From an uncultured Mycoplasma sp. (lineage in GTDB: Bacteria; Bacillota_I; Bacilli_A; Mycoplasmatales; Metamycoplasmataceae), in contig CAMRCV010000025.1 of assembly GCA_947041065.1 (NCBI GenBank), forward strand, positions 1 through 6,815: a stretch of 6,815 nt of DNA. The letters run 5' to 3'. Shown here one piece after another: positions 1-6,815 of the stretch. A model generated the notes under the pieces. It saw nothing but the letters and a program-made list of their open reading frames with translations. It was not told the origin of the DNA and ran no database searches. Numbering within the stretch: the stretch's first letter is position 1; every line of letters starts with the position of its first letter. A program made the position numbers and the translations under genes.

Positions 1-372
1 TATCGTCAATCAGATTTAATTAAAGTTGACATTTTATTAAATGGAGAAAAAATTGATGCTTTAAGTGCAATTATTCATAAGGACTTTTTAGAATTTAAAG
101 CTAGAGATTTAACTAAAAAATTAAAAGAAGTAATTCCTCGTCAAAACTTTGAGGTTCCTATTCAAGCTTTTGCTGGTGGAAAAATAATTTCACGTGAAAC
201 TGTAAAAGCTTACCGTAAAGATGTTACAGCCAAACTATATGGTGGAGATGTAACTCGTAGACAAAAACTCCTTAAAAAACAAAAAGCTGGTAAAAAGCGT
301 GCAAAAGCTTTTGGTAAGGTTGAAGTGCCTCAAGAAGCATTTTTGGCAATTCTAAAAACAAACAACTCATAA
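1..372 (+). CDS. lepA: Elongation factor 4 (LepA), C-terminal part
   Basis: This is the last 123 codons of a gene that begins before the window; the frame is open from base 1 and stops at TAA 370-372. LepA is a ribosome-associated GTPase that acts on stalled or mistranslocated ribosomes. The GTPase domains are outside the window. What remains is the end of the EF-G-like domain V and the C-terminal domain unique to LepA. Recognisable stretches are [37 protein letters not shown], the glycine-rich [20 protein letters not shown], and [20 protein letters not shown]. The lysine/arginine-rich run before [11 protein letters not shown] is typical of the tRNA-contacting tail of the family. The C-terminus ends where family members usually end, so there is no sign of truncation. 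No tryptophan or TGA codon occurs in this part. Identification rests on recognising family sequence. Confidence 0.95.
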   Translation, partial: YRQSDLIKVDILLNGEKIDALSAIIHKDFLEFKARDLTKKLKEVIPRQNFEVPIQAFAGGKIISRETVKAYRKDVTAKLYGGDVTRRQKLLKKQKAGKKRAKAFGKVEVPQEAFLAILKTNNS

Positions 373-428
373 AGTTTTTTTATTATCTTTTTTAGTGTTG
401 TTAAAACAATATCCAAAATATTTTAATG

Positions 429-434
429 TATAAT
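429..434 (+). promoter_or_regulatory. Probable -10 promoter box (TATAAT) for the 442-1096 unit
   Basis: A perfect TATAAT lies in the 69-bp space after lepA. No convincing -35 hexamer sits 16-18 bp upstream; TTGTTA at 398-403 is 25 bp away, too far for normal spacing. Mollicute promoters often lack a clear -35. Transcription would be expected to begin about 7 bases after the box, almost exactly at the ATG at 442. Confidence 0.5.
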
Positions 435-441
435 TATTGAT

Positions 442-519
442 ATGAAAAATAACAACAAGATAATAAAATATGCTATTTTTACAATAGAAAATATTACTAA
501 TGAGATAAATTATGTTTAA
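442..519 (+). CDS. Possible 25-aa leader peptide ORF, start overlapping the expected transcription start
   Basis: The ORF runs from ATG 442 to TAA 517-519 and encodes a lysine/asparagine/isoleucine-rich peptide that starts MKNNNKIIKYAIF. It has no Shine-Dalgarno sequence. The ATG lies 7 bases after a TATAAT box, so it would be translated from a leaderless mRNA if real. Its stop codon lies 3 bases beyond the ATG of the downstream membrane-protein gene (512-514), in a different frame, an arrangement compatible with translational coupling. It has no recognised homologue. In DNA this AT-rich a 25-codon ORF can arise by chance, so this is a candidate only. Confidence 0.3.
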   Translation: MKNNNKIIKYAIFTIENITNEINYV

Positions 520-1096
520 TAATAAAGTTTTTTTTCAACAATTTTTAGTGGGTTCAACTATTAGTTTAATTGGTGTCGGTTCTATTACTTTAGGAACTGG
601 ATTTGATTCATGGAAACAAAGTACATTGTTAAATCAATTATCCAAACACGATGATTTAAAAACATCAATTGGTGATTTAAAAACTTTAGCAAATAATGAA
701 TTAAATCTAAATGATCCGATAGAGCAAGATGCAAATGATTTTGCAATTTTATTAAATGTTATTTTTAATGGTGATAAATTAATTCAAGGTCCTATGTGGG
801 TTAATTGAAATTACAAAATATCTAAATTTATGTCTTTGAGTCATAACAGGGAAAAATATCAAAAATTAAATTTTAAAACAAGTTTTATAACACTTTTAAC
901 AACTCCAGAAACAAAATTGGCTAGTGAAAAAATTAAAGCAATACAACCAATTTTCAATGAATTTAGAGTTATAAATGAAAATTCAGTAGGTGTTATAGTT
1001 GGTATTTCTTTTTTATCTTTATCATCAATTCCAATAACTATTTTGTTTGCCTTGGCAATTAAAAATAAATATTTCATTAAAGAAGAAGAAGAATAA
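512..1096 (+). CDS. Hypothetical protein with two predicted membrane segments
   Basis: I do not recognise the family. The 194-residue frame contains one TGA (806-808) read as Trp99; reading it as stop would split the gene into fragments of 98 and 88 residues, each keeping one membrane segment. Residues about 7-29 (FFQQFLVGSTISLIGVGSI and onward) and about 159-183 (VGVIVGISFLSLSSIPITIL and onward) are hydrophobic. Between them lie about 130 polar residues rich in Asn, Lys and Leu, and the protein ends in an acidic EEEE tail. With lysines flanking the helices, both ends are probably cytoplasmic and the middle is outside. There is no lipobox. An in-frame TAA at 506-508 fixes the start at ATG 512. 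No strong Shine-Dalgarno is present, and translation may be coupled to the upstream small ORF. The other two tryptophans (34 and 96) use TGG. The gene converges on the exonuclease gene with a 10-bp gap. Confidence 0.8.
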
Positions 1097-1108
1097 AAGT
1101 TTAAACTT
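1097..1108. other. 12-bp perfect palindrome in the convergent gap
   Basis: AAGTTTAAACTT fills the 10-bp gap between the stop of the membrane-protein gene and the stop of the exonuclease gene, and takes in the first two bases of the latter's stop codon. It leaves no room for a hairpin loop without melting central pairs, so it is a weak terminator at best. It could also be chance in AT-rich DNA. Confidence 0.3.
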
Positions 1109-1985
1109 ATAATATTTTTTTAGACAATACTTTTTTAATTGTCATTAATTCATACTCATTAAGAATATTATCTACTTGATCATTTAATAAATCGTTTAAG
1201 ACTAAATCTTTTAATTCAATTTTGATATCTAAAAACAATTCCAACTTTGCAAGTTCTTTACACATAAAAGCAATATCTTTAGATTCTAAAAATTTATTTT
1301 TTTGATTCATGGTAAGTTGATCCAAGTTGTTATAAATGTTTTCCAGTGTTTGATATCTATTTAAAAGGTCGATAGCTCCTTTTGGACCTATTCCCTTAAC
1401 TCCAGGAAGATTATCTGAAGAATCGCCTGAAATACCCTTAAAATCAGGTATTTGATAATGTTCAAATCCATGATTGTCTTTAAAGTTGTGAATATCTTTG
1501 ACAATAAATTGTTTAGTTTTAAAGTCTTTAACAATCACGCCCACATTATTATCAATTAATTGCAATAAATCTTGATCATCAGATCAAACTAATATAATGT
1601 TATCATCAGAAAACTTTGTTGTCATGCTGGCAATTAAATCGTCACCCTCATAACCTTCCATATCCATATGTGTAATATTCATTGCATCTAAAATTTTAAC
1701 TATTACTTTTTTTTGTTCAAATATTTCTATGGGAGCTTTAGCTCTTCCTGCTTTATATTCATCATATACATCATGTCTTTTAGTTTTTTTTCCTGCATCA
1801 AAAGCAATGAAGCAATGAGTCGGATTGTAAGTAGCCACAACTTTAATTAAAGATAAGATAAAAGTATTTACTGCACTGGTATCAATTCCCTTAGATGTTT
1901 TTAAAGGGTTGGAAGAGTGTTGGGTAGCAAAAAAACTTTTAAATAGTAATAAGTTACCATCTACTAATAATATTTTATTTTTCAT
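1107..1985 (-). CDS. 5'-3' exonuclease (stand-alone polymerase I N-terminal type)
   Basis: This 292-residue protein matches the 5'-nuclease domain of DNA polymerase I without the polymerase part, as is usual in mollicutes. It should remove RNA primers and 5' flaps during lagging-strand maturation and repair. Metal-binding acidic positions of the family are visible: Asp9 in LLVDGN, Asp63 in AFDAG, Glu113-Asp115-Asp116 in GYEGDDL, Asp137 and Asp139 in SDDQDLL, and Asp188 and Asp191 in GDSSDNLPG. The helix-three-turn-helix DNA-binding motif follows directly (GVKGIGPKGAIDLL, residues about 195-208). A TGA at 1584-1586 encodes Trp134 just before SDDQDLL; treating it as stop would cut the protein in half. 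The start ATG overlaps the end of dnaE by 11 bp and has a Shine-Dalgarno at 1991-1997 with 5-base spacing, so the two genes are probably co-transcribed. The same dnaE/exonuclease adjacency is known in Mycoplasma genitalium (MG261/MG262). Confidence 0.95.
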
Positions 1986-4875
1986 TAATTACCTTTCATC
2001 CCAATAATCTAAAATTAGTTCTAGAAGCGCTTTTGCTTTTAATTATTTTGCATTCTATTAAAGATAATACCTTTATTTCTTTGAAGTCTTCTCAATTAGG
2101 ATTAAAAACAAATATTTCTTCTGTCCCACTACTGTCACTTACAGAAACAATTCCAAATTTCTTACCATTTGCATTTGAAGTTTTTTCAACCATTTTATCA
2201 ATTAATAAAACAATTTTATATTCGACATTATTAGATAAGTTTTTTAAACGATATTGTGTTTCATAATCAATAGTTATTAAAGAATTATATTTAGCCCCTA
2301 AATATTGTTGTTCATAGTTCATTTCATCAGTTATATTTTTATCTTCAATAATTAATTCTTGTTCAAGTGCCAAATCATAATCAATTGTTAATTCATCATC
2401 TTTTAAAATCATAATACAATCAGCATAATTTTTGGCTTTAATTAAGTTGTTGTTTAGTGTTGCCATATTTCCAAATACTCTTAATGAATTTGATCTAATT
2501 AAAATATCGATAATAGCATCACCAAGTTTAATTTTTTTAGCTCTAGCAATAAAGTTATAAAAACTAGTAAAATTACCACCATCAGTTCTTTCTTTTTCAA
2601 TTTTTTCACTTGCTATCTTACCCAAGCCTTTTACAATAATTAACGGTAAGTAAATTTGACCATCTTTATTGTAAACATTAATTCTTGAGTCATTTATATG
2701 AGGGCTGACAATTTGGTAGTTCATAGATCTAGCTTCGATAACATATTTATTAATGGTATCAAGACCAGGTAAGGAAGAAATTATCGCGGTATAAAATTCT
2801 ATAGGATATCAAGACTTTAAGTAAGCCATTTTATAAGATAGTGTTGCATAAGCAACGGCGTGAGATTTATTGAATCCATATTCAGCAAATTTTTCAATTT
2901 CTAAATATATTTTTTCTATCAGTTCAATGGGCTGTCCTTTTGCAAGAGCTCCTTCCACAAAAGCACTTTTTAATTCATGCATTTCAAACTTATCTTTCTT
3001 ACTTATTGCTCGACGTAAAATATCAGCTTTTCCAAAAGACATACCTGCAAACTTTTGTGAAATCTCCATAATTTGTTCTTGGTAAATAATTATTCCATAA
3101 GTTGTTTTAACAACATCATCGTATTCTTTTGAAAGAGAAACTATTTCTATTTCTTTATGCTTTACTTTTGTATATTCGGCAATGTTTGACATTGGTCCAG
3201 GCCTGAATAATGAAATAATAGCAACTAAATCATTAAAATCATTAACATGAACTTTTCTTAATGTGTTCATCATTCCTGGAGATTCCAATTGAAATATTCC
3301 AGTTGTATTACCGTTTGTTAATAACTGATTAGTTTTACTATCATTTAAAGGGATGTTTTCAAAAAGAATATCACTCTTTGTCTTTAATTCAATTTCTCTA
3401 ATAATACTCTTAATGGTAGATAAAGTTTTCAATCCTAATAAATCTATTTTAAGCATTCCTCAAAATTCTAAATTCTCCATTGAAAATTGTGAAATCAAAG
3501 TTTCTTCATATATAACAGGAATTTTTTGAACCAAAGGAATTTGTGAAATGATAATTCCTGCTGCATGAGTTCCTCTTTGTCTAGGCAAATTTTCAATTCT
3601 TAAAGCATAGTTATATGCCTTCATATAAATTTCTTTTTCATTAATTTTAGCCCTGAAAGAAGATGCTTTTTTATAAGCGTCTTTAAGGTTAAAATCTAAA
3701 GGTATTGCTTTGGAAATAATATTAACTTCAGAGTTAGGAATTTGTAGCACTCTTGCTACATCTCGAAAAGCACTTTTGGAAGTCATTCTTTGAAACGTGA
3801 TTATTTGAGACACCATTTCATTTCCATATTTATTTTGAATATAGTTAATTAAACTTGCTCTTTGATCATCTTGAACATCAATATCTATATCTGGCATAGA
3901 AATTCTTTCAGGGTTTAAAAATCTTTCAAAAAGCAAACCATAATCCAAAGGGTTTATTTCCGTTATCTCAAGTAAAAAACAAATCAGCGAACCTGCAGAA
4001 GAACCTCTTCCTGGTCCAAAAGAAATTTTGTTTTCTCTTCCTCATTTCATAAAATCTCATATTATTAAAAAATAATCAGCAACATTTAATTTTTCAATAA
4101 TAGATAATTCATATTTAATTCTTTCTTTTACAATTTCTATTTCATTATCTTTAAATATAGCAAATTTTGCTTTGAAAAAATCTTTTACAAGAAGCTTTAA
4201 ATATTCCAAAGAGTTTTGGTTAATATCAAATTTAGGAAATAAAGAAATAATTTTTGGAAATTCAATATTACATTCTTCAGCAATCAAATTAGTTCTATTT
4301 ATAATTGTTTCATCAAGATTACTTTCATTAATAAATCCAGGATAATCAAACACTTTTTCTTGTTGGTGTTTTATGGAATGAAGAATCGAAAGAGTTTCAT
4401 TATCATCTCTTTCTATTATTCTATTTTCTTTTATGATAATTGCATTTTTATGTTTTGGGTTTTCGCTTGAAAAATAAAAATTATCATTTTCTAAAATTTT
4501 ATTATTTTTTTTAATAAAACCATAAGTTGGGTGATCAATTACAAATAAATTTTCAGAATTTATATCATCCAAAGTAATTTCCTGTTTTGACTTTAATGAG
4601 ACCAACCTATTTAACTCTTGGAATCCCTTATAATTTTTAGCTAGTAAAACTAATCTAAAATCTTGAACATCTAAATCGACCCCAATTATTGGTTTAATGT
4701 TATTTTTGTTACAAAGAGTAATGAATTTATCAACACCATACATGTTGTTGTGATCAGTTATTGATAATATAGATATATTATTTTCAATAGCAAAGGAAAT
4801 ATAAGAATCTATAGTTACATTTGATTCCAATAAACTGTATTCACTATTGAAGTGTAAGTTAATAAATTTAGACAT
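1975..4875 (-). CDS. dnaE: DNA polymerase III alpha subunit, DnaE type
   Basis: A C-family replicative polymerase of 966 residues (E. coli DnaE has 1160). The whole frame needs six TGA codons read as Trp; I found no TGG. In order: a degenerate PHP domain (about 1-230); a palm opening with YFLIIWDF and GPGRGSSAGS; catalytic Asp329 and Asp331 in SMPDIDID; a third catalytic Asp478 in KIDLLGLKTL; fingers with IISLFRPGPM, TYGIIIYQEQIM and FAEYGFNKSHAVAY; a helix-hairpin-helix region about 744-775 (KGLGKIASEKI); and a C-terminal OB-fold about 884-960. Compared with E. coli, the first catalytic aspartate lies about 72 residues earlier, so the N-terminus is reduced. There is no DnaQ-like exonuclease insertion, which separates it from PolC. 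The start ATG at 4873-4875 lies 8 bases after a TATAAT box and has no Shine-Dalgarno, suggesting a leaderless or nearly leaderless mRNA. The exonuclease gene follows with an 11-bp overlap. The frame was followed codon by codon across every TGA. Confidence 0.97.
1991..1997 (-). promoter_or_regulatory. Shine-Dalgarno of the exonuclease gene
   Basis: On the minus strand GAAAGGT lies 5 bases before the ATG at 1983-1985, inside the last codons of dnaE. It supports the chosen start and independent ribosome entry within a two-gene transcript. Confidence 0.6.
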
Positions 4876-4883
4876 ATAATCAA

Positions 4884-4889
4884 ATTATA
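4884..4889 (-). promoter_or_regulatory. Probable -10 box (TATAAT) of dnaE
   Basis: A perfect minus-strand TATAAT ends 8 bases before the dnaE ATG, so transcription would start zero to two bases before the start codon. The bases at the -35 position are only a T-run. A second TATAAT in the opposite orientation lies at 4875-4880, giving the inverted repeat TATAAT-CAA-ATTATA. Confidence 0.5.
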
Positions 4890-4906
4890 CTTTATATAAA
4901 GTAAAT

Positions 4907-4926
4907 AAAAAATCCGATTAAGATTT
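4907..4926 (-). terminator. Weak candidate terminator after the repeat-protein gene
   Basis: On the minus strand AAATC and GATTT can form a 5-bp stem around a 7-base loop, and the second arm runs into a row of six T. The stem is short and AT-rich, so termination is a guess from position: it lies in the 71-bp gap between the repeat-protein gene and dnaE, just before the dnaE promoter. Confidence 0.25.
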
Positions 4927-4946
4927 ATCTTTTAAATAAATTTTAA

Positions 4947-6695
4947 TTAAAAGTTTTTAATTTCTTTAATGAAAATTTCGTTTTTAATTTTGAAATAATC
5001 TTCATATGAAATCCCGCCTAAAATTAAAAGACTGTTCAAGTTTTCTAATTTCAATTTAGAATCACTTGATAAAAGTCCTGCTTCGAACATTTCTACATTA
5101 TCAAATCTTGAATTTCTTGTTAAAACCTTGTTTGACATCATTAATGAATTTGATTGAGGAGTTTCTATAGTTGGTCCTACCACTTGTATTTGTGGAAGTA
5201 TTTGTTCTGGTTGTTGAATAAATACCGGTTGGAATTGAGGAGATGCTTCTTGTACTTGTACTAGTTCTTGAATTGGTTCTGCTTGTTGAATGAAAACTGG
5301 TTGGAATTGAGGCTCTGGTTGTTGAATAAATACCGGTTGGAATTGAGGAGCCGCTTCTTGAACTGGTTCTTCTTGTTGAACAAATTGAACTGGTTCACTA
5401 AACAATTCATCAGGGGCGTAATATGGTTGAAATCCTTCGCTAACTAACTGGTCAAAGTTATCAAATTCAGACTCTGGTTGTTCTGGGGCAAAAACTGGTT
5501 GGAATTGATGATCTGGTTGTTGTATTACTTCTGGTTGTTGAATAAATACAGGTTGGAATTGAGGAGCCGCTTCTTGTACTTGTACTAGTTCTTGAGTTTG
5601 TTCTACTTGTTGTGGGGCAAAAACTGGTTGGAATTGAGGTTCTGCTTGTTGTATTACTTCTTGAACTGGTTCTACTTGTTGAACAAATTGTTGAATCGGA
5701 TTATTTATTTGCTCTACTTGTTGTTGATTATTAGCAAATCCTTGCTCATTTATTTCAACATTATTACCATTAGTTGTAGAGTTAGTCTTACATCAATCTT
5801 GGCTTATTTTTTTTACAATGTTTTTCATTCAATCATTACTTTGAGGAACTGCATTGCTAGTTGCTGCTTGCTTATGATCTTTATTAAGAGTTTGATGAAC
5901 TATATCTTGAATATTTTTTTCAGTTTCTTTGTTAAGTGTTCCACTAATTGCATGTTGATGAGAATCAGTTGAATAAATTTCTGCTTTATTTTCATTCATT
6001 TGAGGTGCTACTGGTTGAACTAATTCAGGCTTTTGAACTGGTTCAGGATTATTTTGTTGTACTCCTTGGTTAAATCCAGGATTCATTTGAGGAAAATTCG
6101 GGTTAAAGTAAGGGTTTTGAGGAAAATTAGGATTAAATCCAGGATTCATTTGAGGAAAATTAGGATTAAAGTAAGGATTTTGATAAAAATTCGGATTAAA
6201 TCCAGGATTCATTTGAGGAAAATTCGGGTTAAAGTAAGGATTTTGATAAAAATTCGGATTAAATCCATCATTCATTTGTGAATTATTATCTTTATTTTTA
6301 TTTAATCATTGTTGTCTACGCACTTCTTTACGACGATCTAATTCTGTGTTTAAAAATTGTTGATGTATTTTTTGTTGTTTTCTTGCAATTTCTTTTTTAC
6401 TTCTTGCATTTTCAGAACTATTCAAATTAGCACTTTCTATTGTCATAGGTATTGTTTTATGAGGAGGAGTTGCTTGAGAGAAGTTATTTTTAGAATCATT
6501 ATTACCAAACATTTTCATTATTTGTTTTTGATAATCAGAATTATTTTCCACATTCTCTTCTTTAGGATTTTTTGTAAATTGATTATTTGGATCATTAGTA
6601 CGTATAGACCTAGTTGCTTGATATTGTTCCTCTGTAAAAGATTTTTGACCTCTACTTGGAGTTTGATATATGTTTTTGTTCAATTTTGAATTCAT
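4947..6695 (-). CDS. Large Asn/Pro/Gln-rich repeat protein with SHOCT-like C-terminus, candidate cytoskeletal or scaffold protein
   Basis: One continuous 582-residue frame, whole only when TGA at 6306-6308, 5829-5831 and 5793-5795 is read as Trp130, Trp289 and Trp301. It has no signal peptide or membrane helix, so it is probably cytoplasmic. Residues 1-140 are polar and basic, with a helix-prone charged stretch at about 97-130. Residues 141-209 hold three 21-residue repeats plus a partial fourth, built on FNPNF. Residues about 210-350 are low-complexity, with a short helix-like segment bounded by Trp289 and Trp301 and a single Cys302. Residues about 350-492 hold six QFQPVF cores (starting at 354, 379, 397, 451, 463 and 487) among Gln/Val/Glu/Pro spacers, and a diverged GFQPYYAP at 421. 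Residues 548-576 (KLENLNSLLILGGISYEDYF and onward) resemble the short SHOCT motif, often at protein C-termini. The start ATG has a good Shine-Dalgarno. The style recalls proline-rich terminal-organelle proteins of mycoplasmas such as P65 and HMW3, but I see no clear homology, and function is unproven. Confidence 0.88.
5207..5271 (-). repeat. 65-bp long-range repeat, copy B (in the repeat-protein gene)
   Basis: It differs from 5531-5595 at only 3 of 65 positions by eye, and lies 324 bp (exactly 108 codons) from it. It encodes the path from ELVQVQEASPQFQPVFIQQ into PE. The exact codon multiple and high identity suggest in-frame duplication or homogenisation. Confidence 0.9.
5315..5361 (-). repeat. 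47-bp shorter copy of the Gln/Pro repeat
   Basis: It matches the first 47 bases of the 65-bp repeat, with one mismatch to the copy starting at 5531. It then diverges from the other two copies into another Gln/Glu spacer. It encodes EAAPQFQPVFIQQP. Confidence 0.85.
5531..5595 (-). repeat. 65-bp long-range repeat, copy A (in the repeat-protein gene)
   Basis: Partner of 5207-5271 with 3 mismatches. It encodes QELVQVQEAAPQFQPVFIQQ and the following PE. Such near-identical in-frame blocks are possible substrates for slippage or recombination. Confidence 0.9.
6087..6275 (-). repeat. Three tandem 63-bp repeats encoding 21-residue units
   Basis: Copies at 6213-6275, 6150-6212 and 6087-6149, with a partial fourth (MNPGFN) at 6069-6086. 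By eye the first two copies differ at 4 of 63 bases, and the first and third at 6. Each unit has the form MNPGFNPNFYQNPYFNPNFPQ with small changes (Asp for Pro in copy 1, Pro for Tyr in copy 3). Each is itself two diverged half-units of 10-11 residues sharing FNPNF. Confidence 0.95.
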
Positions 6696-6700
6696 TTAAA

Positions 6701-6707
6701 CCTTCTT
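6701..6707 (-). promoter_or_regulatory. Shine-Dalgarno of the repeat-protein gene
   Basis: Minus-strand AAGAAGG lies 5 bases before the ATG at 6693-6695, the best ribosome-binding site in the window, and it fixes the start. Confidence 0.75.
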
Positions 6708-6731
6708 TAATTAATATAAATATGTAAAAAC

Positions 6732-6737
6732 ATTATA
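6732..6737 (-). promoter_or_regulatory. Probable -10 box (TATAAT) of the repeat-protein gene
   Basis: A minus-strand TATAAT about 36 bases before the ATG would give a leader of about 30 bases containing the Shine-Dalgarno. It sits in the palindrome ATTATAAT, so a TATAAT also reads on the plus strand at 6734-6739. No good -35 is visible. The rest of 6740-6815 is AT-rich, with no gene I can support. Confidence 0.5.
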
Positions 6738-6815
6738 ATTGTTTATTTTTTAAAATGATAAAATTAGTAAAATTTAATTAATATTAATGATTTTTCAAAC
6801 TCTTTAATTTATATT

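Noticed and set aside
364..384. Terminator after lepA
   Set aside because: Only a 4-bp AACT/AGTT stem precedes the T-run at 375-381; too weak to call, although the T-rich tract may still help termination.
859..1077. Minus-strand frame inside the membrane-protein gene
   Set aside because: It lies opposite a gene with coherent membrane segments and has no ribosome-binding site or motif.
2033..3085. Plus-strand frames at 2033-2266 and 2870-3085 within dnaE
   Set aside because: Both are antisense to conserved DnaE sequence and have no protein features of their own.
5200..5700. CRISPR-like array
   Set aside because: The repeats are in-frame coding units without regularly sized unique spacers.
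5592..5972. Plus-strand open frame opposite the Gln/Pro-rich region
   Set aside because: It is the reverse of CAA-rich coding sequence. The Leu/Tyr/Cys-rich translation has no motif, and the minus frame carries the in-frame repeats and a Shine-Dalgarno.
6033..6281. Plus-strand Ile/Arg/Lys repeat frame
   Set aside because: It is a shadow of the 63-bp tandem repeat on the other strand; its periodicity is inherited from that repeat.
6357..6689. Plus-strand Phe/Ile/Cys-rich frame
   Set aside because: Antisense to the polar N-terminus of the repeat protein, with no ribosome-binding site; the minus-strand start has a strong one.
1107..6695. Interpretation of the split minus-strand frames as pseudogenes
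   Set aside because: Every interruption is TGA in an unchanged frame at positions compatible with Trp, and motifs continue across them, so code 4 explains all of them.

Overview
The window is AT-rich DNA in which TGA must be read as tryptophan. Four of the five main reading frames are whole only if TGA is translated, and the read-through positions fall inside recognisable protein motifs, for example the palm of DnaE and the SDDQDLL motif of the 5'-3' exonuclease. Together with the gene set (dnaE next to a stand-alone polA-type exonuclease), this points to a mollicute using genetic code 4, that is Mycoplasma in the broad sense. I cannot name the species from the sequence alone.

Layout. Positions 1-372 (+) hold the C-terminal 123 residues of LepA (elongation factor 4). 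Positions 512-1096 (+) hold a 194-residue protein of unknown function with two membrane segments. It is preceded by a promoter-like -10 box at 429-434 and a possible leaderless 25-codon ORF (442-519) that overlaps its start. A 10-bp gap separates it from a convergent replication operon on the minus strand: dnaE (4875-1975, 966 aa) followed by the exonuclease (1985-1107, 292 aa), with an 11-bp overlap. A 71-bp gap then precedes a 582-residue minus-strand protein (6695-4947). It reads as a basic N-terminus, a tandem Asn/Pro/Phe repeat block, a middle segment with two Trp residues, a Gln/Pro/Val repeat block, and a C-terminal segment resembling a SHOCT motif. The last 120 bases are its leader and promoter region.

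How the genes relate. DnaE and the exonuclease are a natural pair: one extends the primer, the other removes RNA primers and flaps during Okazaki-fragment maturation. Mollicutes generally have no full-length DNA polymerase I. The repeat protein has no export signal and resembles, in overall style only, the proline/glutamine-rich cytoskeletal or terminal-organelle proteins of mycoplasmas. It is the most interesting accessory element here. I saw no RNA gene, insertion sequence or CRISPR array.
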